From positions 8,576,432 to 8,640,431 of the forward strand of contig CAIIXF020000012.1 in NCBI GenBank assembly GCA_903813345.2: 64,000 bases of DNA, in the 5' to 3' direction. The DNA is from Owenia fusiformis. Taxonomy: Eukaryota > Annelida > Polychaeta > Sabellida > Oweniidae. Each line of letters begins with the position of its first letter. Positions within the stretch are counted from its first letter, which is position 1. Position numbers and translations under genes: made by a program. Positions 41,501-51,916 of this stretch are shown piece by piece. A model generated the notes under the pieces. It ran no database searches, was not told the DNA's origin, and saw nothing but the letters and a program-made list of their open reading frames with translations.

Positions 41501-43554
41501 ATGAATGTATGATTGGATATTTTTCCAATGTAATTTTAGTCCATGATGTTGCATAGCAACTACCTAGCAACGACACAAACATCGACATAGTGAAATTGAA
41601 AAGTTGGGGGTAGGGGAGGATAAAAAAATTATATCTAAAATTTGGAAGATGGTTTCATCATAGTTATATATAGTAAGTATTGACATCCAGGAATATGCGA
41701 ACAAATTCGAAGATATCCATTTTAGTAATTTTTGAGAAATATCGTTTTTTCTCCTGTTGAGAACGGGATTCGAGAACACTTGGCGATTAACTGTTTTTTA
41801 CCTTTTATATATATTCATAACATAGTCAATTTTCATGAAATGAAGCACATTGGAAAGAAACTTCAATATTAAATCTAATTTATCATACAGAGCAATACTC
41901 ATCTTTTTGTATTTTCTAGAGTATTGGAAACAAGGTAATAATCAATAATATTGAATATTGAAATTGAAATTCATAAAATATTATATTTTATGAATTTCAA
42001 TTTTATTAGCATCAACTTCCAACTATCATAACTATCAAAACGAACCCTTGAAAAAATCGAGAGGGGTCGGATAACCCATTCAATACAATCAATTTTGTAT
42101 TCAATACAAAAAAACGTCTTTGACTCTTGATTCAAAAGCATTTAAAATGGCCGCGATTTTTGTCTAGCAAAACTTACTTTTGACCATTTAGAAGCTTTAT
42201 ACTTCAAAAGTTAAAACCCCTGCCGATGGGATTCTCGTTTTAAATTGTTTTTGTTCAACATCAGTACATAGAAAACTCCCTATTACCCCTGACTCAAAAG
42301 CTATCAAAATGACCACCATTGTTGTCTCGCAAAATTTCTTTGAACATTTAGCAGCTTTATAAATAGTTTCATGTGTCCTGCATTGTTAAAACCAAAACTT
42401 CTATTCATATTGTTTATTCTTTATGAATAAGCCTATTGATTAACAAATGGTAATTATTACTCAAAGTGTTGACAACAAAATGTATCACATTACGCGTCGT
42501 TCAAACTTCACATATGCCTGCCTGAAACACTGATGCTTGTAATAAATCGGTGGCGGGGGCTGTCGAGTTGCGTAAATGGGTTTTGTAAAAACGAAGCTTC
42601 TTAGACTGGCCATCGTAACCCCGGGGATTGCGGTGTTCACACTTACACCCCTCCCTGCGACGACCAGTCTAACAGACAAGCTTCTGCCATCTAACCAACC
42701 GCACACGCCACGCCTTGTTTTGTTATTATATTAGGATAGGGATCATGGACATTAACATTTATTGACCAAATACATATCATGTTATCATGCCTTATCCAGT
42801 GAGGCCTTTGTAAAATAAGACATTATAAGATTTGACTTAAAATGAATAAAAACATATTCCACCAGTGGGATTTGAACCCAGATCTTTTGGAACATGTTGT
42901 TTTATTCAGTTCTCATTTTGGGCATGACCTCCTGTCAAAACAACAAACATTTTCAATTAGAAAATGATATATTTGTATATCCTTTGATCTGCTGTTTTGG
43001 AACCTGAACTCATCCTACTAGAAAGGTAAGACTATTTTCTTGAGACATATGGCTTGAAATCTCAAATTTCTCCTTTTAAGTCTTTGAAAGACACATTAAA
43101 CCAAATAATTTTGATCATATTAGGAATAGAATTCTTATTTTAGCACTTAAGTTTCTTATCGCAAACTTTGGAAGTTTTTTTGCATGCGTTATTACAATTT
43201 TACGGACCTGAAAACGCAAGTATCTCCGTTTTAATTCTAAGTCTATAAAAAGCGCCTGGATTGCTTTAGAATACCTGAAAGATCGGTATGTCTGAAATAC
43301 AATCATACAACTACGGTTCTGCTCAGTATCTAAAGTATTATCTCAGAAACACATTCTACAATAAGTTTTACATTCTCATCTATGTCCATTATGCATCATT
43401 TTTTGCAAATGTTAGCTGTATCAATCGGTACATTAGCTTTCATAAATCTAAAATAACATATAAATATTCAAAATGTTTATTAAATATGTAGCATTTGGTA
43501 ATTACCGTTGACAGTCAGGAAAGCCAACATTATTGTAAACAGACGTCCAACCAT
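32197..43554 (-). CDS. Secreted protein with two VSG/NGxY-type domains
   Basis: Three exons: 43554-43506 (signal peptide), 38047-37742 (domain 1) and 32540-32197 (domain 2 and stop). All junctions are phase 1. The product is about 232 residues. Each domain of roughly 100 residues shares the order C..L.VSG, NG.Y, RP.Y or PRY, YY or YF, RW.I, A.S, P....W and a closing Cys. I know this pattern from uncharacterised repeats in marine invertebrate proteins; I cannot name a Pfam family with certainty. The secreted, one-domain-per-exon design suggests an extracellular binding role (inference). The frame in the last exon reaches TAG at 32197; a donor GTATGT at 32210 would allow further exons. The introns (5.2 and 5.5 kb) are filled with mobile elements. 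Confidence 0.8.
33473..33960. mobile_element. TTAA-flanked miniature element carrying a tRNA-like sequence
   Basis: TTAA lies at both sides (33469-33472 and 33961-33964). The ends agctggactttgccccgaaacgcaat and, inverted, acctgcacatcgctccaaaacgcaat are about 26-base imperfect TIRs. TTAA targets point to piggyBac-type transposition (established for that family). A tRNA-Ala-like sequence sits in the middle. Confidence 0.7.
33752..33818 (+). tRNA. tRNA-Ala-like sequence (probable pseudogene or SINE-type head)
   Basis: cagcggtagaatgcttgctc, agcacgcgggaggcctgggt and tcgaatccca match tRNA-Ala (anticodon AGC) from the D-loop to the T-arm. The T-stem (TGGG/CCCA) is perfect and the anticodon stem pairs with G-T wobbles, but the D-stem is broken, the base before the anticodon is C instead of T, and the acceptor stem has a mismatch. 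A T-rich Pol III terminator (tttttt) follows at once. Probably non-functional as a tRNA; the internal promoter boxes may still work. Confidence 0.55.
34560..34700. repeat. Palindromic GAGGGACCGTAGGGACCG repeat (copy 1)
   Basis: ggtagatatgcatatct-type arms surround gagggaccgtagggaccgaa. A second copy, with gagggacccgtagggaccga, is at about 61740-61880. Both are embedded in larger inverted repeats of the form 'gggtttatcc...gggatga(a)ccc'. Confidence 0.55.
35400..35470. repeat. Short palindromic cluster
   Basis: ccatagcatacggcgccgta and ccgtatgctatgg form overlapping inverted repeats within 60 bases, surrounded by AT-rich repeats of 'atcatatcacgagtaaatcataggat' type. Confidence 0.4.
35597..36190. 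mobile_element. Mariner-type miniature element, CAGGGTGTCAAATAAGTTC ends
   Basis: cagggtgtcaaataagttcc at the left is matched by gaacttatttgacaccctg at the right, flanked by TA on both sides, 594 bases in all. The ends and TA target fit Tc1/mariner superfamily elements. No transposase. Confidence 0.85.
36563..36742 (+). CDS. 59-codon ORF starting ATGGCGGCG, unknown
   Basis: ATGGCGGCGAGTTTGGATC opens MAASLDLNNSYQKTLDSEQS, then an Asn/Ser-rich part and FKFNFLYERF, to TAG. The start looks like a genuine translation start and codon use is coding-like; GAT|GTAAAG near the end might be a donor. It could be the first exon of a transposon gene in the composite element 32775-37095. Function unknown. 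Confidence 0.3.
   Translation: MAASLDLNNSYQKTLDSEQSSNDINNNSSEIVIDNILFKFNFLYERFISEDVKLTCLFS
37095..37440. repeat. Repeats of TTCAAATCTGACTTTAGATTTGA
   Basis: Four or more copies of a ttcaaatctgacttt...gatttgacctt motif in both orientations. Confidence 0.5.
37742..38047 (-). CDS. Exon 2: VSG/NGxY domain 1
   Basis: 102 codons, acceptor TTGTTTATTTTAG, donor G|GTAATA. Diagnostic segments are NVCENLQLSGMQG, RFNGIYEKT, DRPTYTFEVYNLYY, SRWVIDDEF, ARSI, PWSFFIITW and VNLTC. Two Cys bracket the domain. Confidence 0.85.
39010..39560. repeat. Diverged direct duplication of about 340 bases
   Basis: ggaaaatgttaatataattt aaccccctcccgcttcatcc (39018) recurs as ggaaaattttaatattactt aatcccctcccgctccact (39358), each followed by aaaggagaaagac-like and ctacaatagacaaag-like sequence. 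Confidence 0.5.
39560..39809. mobile_element. Short CACTCCCCTCC-family element
   Basis: Left end cactcccctccttaggtttg with gcgaccttagctccctcatt; the degenerate right end is agagctaaggtgtccagttt near 39777-39809. A decayed, deleted relative of the element at 25729. Confidence 0.5.
40189..41410. mobile_element. Foldback element with TTTTGACGCCGTAAAA subrepeat arms
   Basis: The left end atggttggccatctggccat with catacttttgacgccg is matched inverted by cggcgttaaaagtatgacg and agatggccagccat at 41240. Each about 350-base arm is a ladder of about 20-base units (ttttacgccgtaaaaa variants), around a 340-base core. A third ladder follows to 41410. No transposase; an 89-codon minus-strand frame in the core (40473-40742) is unsupported. 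Confidence 0.8.
41411..43505. other. Intron of the VSG-domain gene, right part
   Basis: No exon recognised. A small hairpin at 42845-42920 (gaataaaaacatattcca against tggaacatgttgttttattc) has in its loop gtgggatttgaaccc, which on the minus strand matches a Pol III B box (GGTTCAAATCCC). A moderately GC-rich 42490-42720 segment could be an old SINE. Confidence 0.3.
43506..43554 (-). CDS. Exon 1: signal peptide of the VSG-domain gene
   Basis: ATG at 43554 in context ACAATGG reads MVGRLFTIMLAFLTVN and then G|GTAATT, phase 1. The hydrophobic core and the fit of the next exon (G+GA gives Gly, then ENVCENLQLSG) support it. Confidence 0.78.
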
Positions 43555-44699
43555 TGTATTTACTGGTCCGCGGTAGTTGTCTTTCGTATGATGATCTAGA
43601 GGTGTACACTGTACCCAGTATTTCCTCAATAATGAATGCACATACCTACGCCTGTTGTATTTATTGTAAAGTTCGTTAACTTTAAATTTATTGCTATATC
43701 TATAGTTAAGGTGCTGCTACTTATTAAATCACAGGTCAAGATCCTTGTATTTTTTTTATTCTTTATTCAATTTTACTACATACAAATTACACATGTAGTG
43801 ACTGCCTTGTATTTTGATGAAATGCTTTGTCATGATATTTTCTCAGATGAAGTGATTTTTTCGAGGCATATGTCAAAATGCACTATTTGTAACCATAGAA
43901 ATGGTATATTGGATTATTTAACAATACTTAATCTTTAGGCTGACGCAGACACACCAAGAATTAAAACATCTTAAGGCTTGCAATCCATCTGATTGTTAAA
44001 TGCAGAAACTAATTAAGAGGGACAAATGGACAAGACTGACAGATTAGGGAGGCGATTTCTGTTAAAAAATCAACAAATCTGTTAGATTTATTTTTCATAC
44101 GATAGATCACCAATAATTTTCTATTTTCTAGTTCTTGCCTATATTAGGTGAAAAATAAATTACTACAATCCGATACGATTAACGCATTTTAATTTCTCAG
44201 AGTCTGTCAAAAGTAAATATTATTTTTCAAGAAATCCCTCTCATTGAAATAACAAGAGGCGAAAATGATTTTCAAAACTTTTACGTAAAGTTGTCAGTCT
44301 GCAAAGATATTTTGTCGTCTATTTAAGTTCCATACATTATACTAAACATATTAGTCCCCGAAGGCTTGAGTTCAATATGGAATAATTGAGATCGGAGAGT
44401 ATAATACATCATAGGCTTTCTAATTGTATGTTGTATGTGTGGCTAGCTAATTCATTTCATAACAATAATCAGAATTAACGTTGTCAGAGTGCGAAGCTTG
44501 AACTGTTTTTGACAACCTTAACGCGAACTTGAGTTATATAAAGCGATGCATTTGTATCGGCAATTGGTCACACGTATAGGTTTGCGTTTCGATTTTATTT
44601 GCAAACTAAACTCACTATTAAAGTTACAAGTGCGTTTCATTTGATTTCTCACTCCCCGAAAGTTTCAATCAAGTATTGTATAATTGAGCTTTAAAACAA
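43555..44699. other. Upstream region of the VSG-domain gene
   Basis: No feature supported. A TATA-like ttatataaag lies at 44533 on the plus strand. Confidence 0.3.
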
Positions 44700-46690
44700 C
44701 ACCAACCCGGGAAAACCTGGATTTTTTATTCAAATTCAACTCGCAAAAAGCCAAGTGTAAAAGGTTAGGAGGTCCTATCAAATTATGGTCCTACTTTTCA
44801 TTGATTTATATGGTTACCTAAATACAATTCTTTCCCTTTTTATCGTATCCAAAATCAGGGCCAGAAATGGCCTTTAAGAAAGGGGACTATAATCCCCATG
44901 GGACCATAATTTCCTTCACACCAGCCTCATGAATCCATACGATTCAAGAATTTTTACGGATAAATTTTATCTTTTTGGATTATTGATCCGGATTATTATA
45001 TGATGAATTCGTACGATCCCAAGATTTTGGGAGAATCCCCAAAGTTAATCCAAATAACATTTGAATTTGGATAAAAGGATTGGTATCGATATGGTGAACT
45101 TTTTTAACACACGTTTTTATCAAACCAGTCATCAAAAATTCTGAAAGTTACAGGTCCTCAATTTAATGGTCATGGATGGGAACAATATAATGTGATATAT
45201 ACATGGTGTTCCATGTGTTTTAGGAATGATACTGTGTTTAATTTTAGTTGATTTCTTTTCAGTATAGCTGATTTTTTGACAAATGTGTTCAAACTAGTTC
45301 TAAATGAATTGAATGAATTTCATATAATGAAGGTCAGTAGACCTAATAATATGGTTGGTATAGTAACCTAGGGGTAGGGTAGGTGGAGCAGGAGTAACAA
45401 TGAGCAAAACATAAGCCATATTTATAAAAAAATAGTCGCTATTTGTATGAAGTGTGGGTTTGTATTAGGCTACTCTAGTTTCATCATATCTGTCAGAAAT
45501 TAAGAAAAATGAAAGTGAATTCCTTGAATTCCTTCATATTTGGACACATCTTGTTAAAAATTCAGCCAGACTGAAAAAACACTAAAATACGGCAAAATTC
45601 CTGAAAAATACCCTGTATATATTTTCTCTATATATCGTTTTAGAAAACACATCAGACACTTCTTTTGTTCTCGGTATCATACAAGGGCCGATCAAAAAGT
45701 TTCTTACCCTTAGCTCTAGATTTTATAATAAGAGAAGTTTTACATGACTCTGTGTCACTACAATAAACCATTGTATAAGAAACCCGTGCAGTTTCAAGCA
45801 AACTATCTATCCTGCCTCATGTTTAAGTTTGAGCACCCAGCTCTTCTTATCACAAAATCTAGACTAGCCAACAGCAAGAAACTTTTTTGATCGGTCCTTG
45901 TATGTTCGGAATGAAATAAAACACCCACCGAACCTCATGATTGGAACAAAATGACATAAACACGACGTGTTTAGGGCTCTCAATATTGTTATTGTACAGA
46001 GGAAAGTTTGGTTGATTTAAAAAAGTATCTTGTTAATGAAATTAAAGGTTTCTCTTAACTTGTGTTAATGAAATAAAAGTTTTATCTTAACTTGTATCTA
46101 TTTTGGAGTTGTTGTTTTTTGTTTTGTTTTTTAATCCTTTTTGTTAAATCAACCAAATTTTCCTTTGTATTACTATTAGATGTTGAATATGCTGTTTTGT
46201 TCCAATAAACTTCGGAAAGACATTTTATTTCATTATCAAGAATTGGTACAAAGTGTTAAAAAAAACCGTTATATAAAATACAAATAAATAATTTCCGTAA
46301 TAACTTGTTGTCAATCAGTCAACATTACATAAAGGACCTTGTGTTTCACAGAATGGTTTCAATAATCTGTCTAAGAGAAAACATGGTGAATTCAGTTCAC
46401 CATAGCGATTCCAAACCTTTATCCGAAAATCAATCCACCTACGTAGATTGATTGATATTTGGAATAAATTTATCCTTAAGATTGTACGAATCACCAATGT
46501 TTGGATACATTCAAAGATTAATCCCACAATGCCACATCATTACCATGACGAAATTTATCCAGATCGGATGACGAATCGTACGAATTCAAGACCCCCAGAA
46601 ATGTAATAAAACAAAGATAGTCCGTATTAAACCGGTCTGTTTTTAAACAACCCGGATAACCTGTATTTTTTTAAAAAATCCACTCGGAAT
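44700..46690. mobile_element. Composite inverted-repeat element with nested miniature element
   Basis: ggattggtatcgatatggtgaac near 45080 faces gttcaccatagcgattccaa near 46395, and gaatttttacggataaattt faces aaatttatccttaagattg, giving arms of several hundred bases. The interior (45110-46390) is related to the CACTCCCC-family interiors at 26 and 58.5 kb. A TA-flanked miniature element is nested at 45682-45900. Confidence 0.6.
45682..45900. mobile_element. Nested 219-bp mariner-type miniature element
   Basis: caagggccgatcaaaaagtt at the left and aacttttttgatcggtccttg at the right, flanked by TA. TIRs of about 55 bases. It interrupts sequence continuous at 58.9 kb in a relative, so the insertion is secondary. 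Confidence 0.85.
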
Positions 46691-48600
46691 TTCGAAACAT
46701 TTAGGTTGGGAAGTATTCCGGTATTGCCTCGGTCACATAGGCTCTGATTTTCACTACGCGGTCAAGACAAGTAACTTAGTCAACATTCGATATTCGTATG
46801 TTCATCAATATTTACTAAGAATGGTGCCACAATTGAAGTAAACCTCTGGTTGAATATTATCAATAAACCTATGAGCAAACGTGTAAATGATAATTTTGAT
46901 GTTCTGTTACATATTGGTGAAGCAATCTTTTGGATATGACCTAAATTTCTGATTTTCCACTGTGTCCCTGTATACCCCTACTTCAAAAGATATATGCTAT
47001 TCGTCATTTTTCATTATGAACCAACCATAAATGTATTTTTTCTTGTTTACATACAGAATGAACTTTCGGTTTTCAAATATCACAAGACGGCACTGCATTT
47101 ATTTGTTCAGGATATCGAGCAAACAAATGCGTGTCAATTTACACTGTAATATCCTACATACTTATATTTCAAGGGTAGTTTTGAAGAATAATCAAGAAAA
47201 TCCATGTTTTCAAATGGATTCATCCTTGTCAAAGAACGTGAATGAGGATGTGCGGTTTGAAAAACTAACAACATATTTCAGGTTCTTACAATTCTTGGTT
47301 AAAAAAATAATTTGAAAGTTTTGATTTCGAATGTAATATCCTACTCAATGAAATCTGTTGATATTTGTGAATTTTTTCTTTCGAAATGAACATTTCTGGA
47401 TAACAGAACCTTGCCATGTTCGAGATGCACGAAAAGTGTTTTGTTAATACTTGACGTCGTACGGATATTTGGATGTGATTGACGTTTTCGTTAATCTCCT
47501 ACCACTGTAATTTCCAACTTAATTTTTGGAAGCCAAATGTGATAGTCGCGAATTGATATTTAAGTCACACGTTGATGCATACATCATCTGTGTACATTAA
47601 CTGTCGAATACATGCCAACTTACATTTATATAAATATCCAAAATTAACTCAAATCATCAATTCTCGAAACGGTTTATTATTTAACTTGGTGAATTCAATG
47701 TTTCCTTTTGATTCATAATTATGGTATCGGATTTGAGTATAATATAAGTCGAGGCTTAAACAAAGCAATAAAATTACGTGAAACCTTTTGTGAAAATTCG
47801 AACGATTTTTCAAAAATCCTCCTTCAAAGTGATACCAAAGTGCTCCCCGGGAGTGGGAATTTCGTCTTGTGTAATCAAAATAATAGAGCGGGTGATTTGA
47901 ATTTTTGTTTGAGTTTCTAGTTTACATCTATAAATTGAAAAATATATCGCCTAATTGAGAGGTACATGCATATTTTGGCGATCTATCATTATAAAGGGCT
48001 AAATATTGTGCAAAAACAGGAGTTGACACGCTTACATTTGAAAATGAAATTTCCAACATAATCGTCGACTCATGTTTAAAAGTCATGAAAACAAGGTTGA
48101 ACACAAAACATTGACCCAGTTACTGTCTATTCAGCATGGGTTCACTAAGGGAAATATTATTAATGACTTAAATCGTTTACAGTTAAGTTGTATTCCAAGA
48201 AACTTATCAATTTAGAAATGCAAATTGTTCAATTTTGTTTTTCAATTATAAAAAATGGCACCTGTAGAGAACAACGTTTTCAATTTTTTTTAAAACGGAG
48301 TTACTTACTTATGCAACATTCATTGGCATGTGTCAGGGAATAAATAGAAAGAATATGCATTTGATTCTATATCTTGTTCCTAAAGGAGTTTGTTAAGGAG
48401 CGGTATATCTTAACGTACTTTTATCATCCCGAACTCAAACATTTCGAATACTTATTTCGAGAACGCTTTGTTGAGAATGGATTCGAGATGTACTCAAAAT
48501 CAATGCGATAAAATGTGTATTATCATCTAAATAACCATCTCACAAATTATTTTGGAAATCAAAGATGTACAATTTTTGAGATTTTTATTTTCGAATGTTG
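46691..48600. other. No supported gene
   Basis: Mostly AT-rich. A single module related to the GC-rich family (cctcggtcacataggctctg) lies at 46727. Open frames here lack splice or start context. Confidence 0.4.
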
Positions 48601-48624
48601 ACTTACTTACTTGGCTTGACTGTA

Positions 48625-51605
48625 CGGCGCCCGGCCAATGAGTATTTTGTTCAAAATCGGCCGGGGGCATCATGCGGGCGCCGGGCGATGATCGCTAATC
48701 ATCGGTCGATTTTTAGACATCGAACGGGCGCCGGCAGAGTTTTATCGCGGAGATAAAAGTTGCCGATGTCTTGGCGATCGGTACCTACCCGGCCGCGTCC
48801 CGTCCGGTCATCGTACGATTATCTTGCGGCGCCCGGTGGCATCGCACGATCATCTTGAGATTTTGCGTTCTGATTTGTCTGATAGATCTTAATAATTATT
48901 ACTTATAAAGTGATATAAGGGTCTTAAAAAGAATGAGGTAAGAAATTGTAATTACTACACACTGTCAGAGATCTTTTATAAAACATAAATGGAACGATTA
49001 AGCTTACTGTAAAAAATGCCACACATTTGAATGGCTGGTTGGGTGGGTTGATCTAGTCGTTCTAATATTGACATTAATCGTGTATGTCTGTCATACATAT
49101 TGAATAGAGTGATACATTTTATGCGTATATTCACTCATGCATATACCGTTACAAATAAATTATTTTAAAAACCTTCTAAATGTTTTTTGTGAGTACAGTA
49201 TTTTCAAGGGTCACAATTTTACTACGAAAGTTCACTATCTCAATTACAACGTAATATGCCAAAGGCTAAGGGAAGAGGGGATAAGGCCAATGGGCCATAT
49301 AGTATATGAGGAAGGCCTTGGGAAGACAGGTGGAAAAAGACAATAACAATGCTATTGAGCTGGTGGGTGATAAAAATTTAGATGTGTCTAGGGAAGAGGG
49401 TACTCCACTTGAAATAAAAGAAAAAAATTGCCAATTTATTTGAAGAACTAATTCTCTTTACAAGAACACACAAAAGAAAGATGCAGAAATAGGGGATTTG
49501 GCTAATAGCATCGGATGGACAGGTAGACATGTATTTGTATATATGAAAGATCTAAAAATAAATAAAGGTCAGGGTGTACTTTAATGAAAAGACCACGTGC
49601 AGTATGGCAAGTGATTTAAAACGGTCATATCTTTCACCATGACTACTTTCAGGGCATAAATACAGTGTTTTGATGAAAACAATATGTTTTCTTTCAATTG
49701 AAGTACCCATGATGATAAAAATATCGATCAAACAATTCGAAAAATTATGAAAAGTGACCCCATATCAACATTTTTTGTAAATATTGAACCTATTTACTCA
49801 AAAAGGATCTTCTTTTCTGATTTTTATTCCATGAAGACATTATTATCCTAGAAGTCCTGTCTTTCAAAGTATTTCGTTTTTAAATGTTGCATTCACGCCA
49901 TGTTTAACAGTCATGCTGGGTCATACAGGAATTTAGTATAAATCTAGAGGCCTGTAGATCGACCGATGTCCTAGCGGGTGCCGTACGGCCATCGGCAGAT
50001 AGCCTTGCGTTATGCCTAGGTCACATAGGCGCCGGGCGCCGGCCGATGAGTAGCCATCGGCCGATTTCTAAATCGACCGGGCGCCGGTGACTTTTCACCG
50101 ATGTCTTGATCTAATCGTGAGTATATGGTCACATTAGTACAGGCATCGTACGGCGCCCGCAATCAATTGAATCTGAAAGACATCGCACGGGTATCGCAAG
50201 GCTATCTGCCGATGGCCGTACGGCGCCCGCCAGGACATCGGTCAATCTACAGGCCTCTAGATTTATACTAAATCCCTGTGTGACCCAGTATGACTCCTCC
50301 ACATGGCGTGAATGCAACATTTGAAAACGAAATACTTTGATAGACAGGACAAGGATGGCGATTGTCCCTCAAAGGCTGTATTTAAACAATTTAAACCTAT
50401 CTTAAGTCTCCTCTACACTATATTAACAATTTCCCATAGGGAAAACTCGTGCTATCCATTGTTTTCAGCATGATTTTGGTCTTAGAAAATTGATATCTTT
50501 AAAACTAGACTTTCAAAACCATTCTATTTTTGAACATGTCTTAAACCCCTTGTTGAATAATGTTTTCATGCAATAAAAATCAGAAAAAGAAGATCCTCTT
50601 TTGAGTAAATAGGTTCAATATTTTGAAAAAAATGTTGACATGGGGTCCCTATTCATAACTTTTCTAATTGTTTAATTGATATTTTTATCATCATGGGTAC
50701 CTCACATGGAAGAAAACATATTGTTTTAATTTTATTAATAAGTTTATTGGTCTCTTGAACATGTAATGTACATCGAGATAAGTCCAATAAAACACTGTAT
50801 TTATGCCCAGAAAGTACTCATGGTGAAAGATATATACGACCGTCTAAAATCACTTGCCATACGGCAAGTGATCTTTTCATCAAAGTGCACCCTGACCTTA
50901 ATTCATTTTTAGATCTTTCATATAAACAAATACTATGTCTACCTGTCCATCCGATGCTATTAGCAAAATCCCCTATTTCTGCATCTTTCTTTTGTCTATT
51001 TTGTAAAGAGAATTAGTTTGGTCATAAAAATATGGCCTATATATCTTCAAAGAAATTGACAATTTTTTCTTCTATTTCAAGTGGAGACATACACGATTAA
51101 TGTGAATATAAGCTAAGAACGACTAGATCAACCCACCCACACACCCACCCAACCATTCAAATGCGTGTCATTGTTTTACAGTAAGCTTAATCGTTCCATT
51201 TATGTTTTATAAAAAATGTCTGTGTAGTAATTATAATTCCTTAACTCGTTATTTTTAAAAGCTTTATATCACTTTATTATATAAGTAATCATTATTACGA
51301 TTTATCAAACAAATCAGTACGCAAAATCCCAAGATGACCGTGCGATGCCACCGAGCGCCGCAAGATAATCGTACGATGACCGGACGGGACACGGCCGGGT
51401 AGGTACCGATGAGTTTGGTCGAGAAAAAATCGCCAAGACATCGGCAACTTTTACCTCCGCGATAAAACTCTACCGGCGCCCGTACGATGTCTAAAAATCG
51501 GCCGATGATGGGCGATCATCGCCCGGCACCCGTACGATGCCGGCTCGCCGGCCGATTTTGAACAAAATACTCATCGGCCGGGCGCCGTAGTGAAAATCGG
51601 GGCTT
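48625..51605. repeat. 3-kb foldback with about 1.3-kb arms and GC-rich palindromic modules
   Basis: The left arm (gtacggcgcccggccaatga, then tattttgttcaaaatcggcc) is matched inverted at 51545-51605. Matching continues inward through gaacgactagatcaacccac / gtgggttgatctagtcgttc and agatcctctttt-type blocks to about 49998 and 50190. The outer and central parts are unusually rich in CG dinucleotides and in palindromes (GGCGCC, CGGCCG, TCATCGGCCGATGA); the rest of the arms is AT-rich. No coding sequence is recognised. Likely a non-autonomous DNA element or a nested series of them. Confidence 0.75.
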
Positions 51606-51800
51606 ATGTGACCAAGGCATTACCCGTGCGATGTCATTTAGATTCAATGAATTGCGGGCGCCGTACGATGCCTGTACTAATGTGACCATACTCACGATTA
51701 GATCAAGACATCGGTGAAAAGTCACCGGCGCCCGGTCGATTTAGAAATCGGCTGATGACTACTCATCGGCCGGCGCCCGGCGCCTATGTGACCTAGGCAT
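50017..51800. repeat. Inverted pair of GGTCACATAGGCGCCGGGCGCC modules
   Basis: cctaggtcacataggcgccg at 50019 and its reverse complement cggcgcctatgtgacctagg near 51778 bound arms of about 190 bases that include aaatcgaccgggcgccggtg and cgtgagtatatggtcacatt. It overlaps the larger foldback, showing reuse of the same module. Confidence 0.6.
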
Positions 51801-51804
51801 ATGA

Positions 51805-51915
51805 CTTGCTCACATTTGCCCCGATTTTCACTACGGCGCCCGGCCGATTGAGTATTTTGTTCAAAATTGAATACAATACTGAACAAAACACTCAATCGGC
51901 CGATGGATCGGAGCA
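51805..51915. repeat. GC-rich palindromic miniature element (copy 2)
   Basis: ccccgattttcactacggcg to atcggccgatggatcggagc, with an inner pair gagtattttgttcaaaattg / aatactgaacaaaacactc. Same family as 9244 and 54837. Confidence 0.65.
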
Positions 51916-51916
51916 T

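Noticed and set aside
42845-42920. tRNA gene or SINE on the minus strand
   Set aside because: Only a B-box-like sequence is present; no A box, no cloverleaf.
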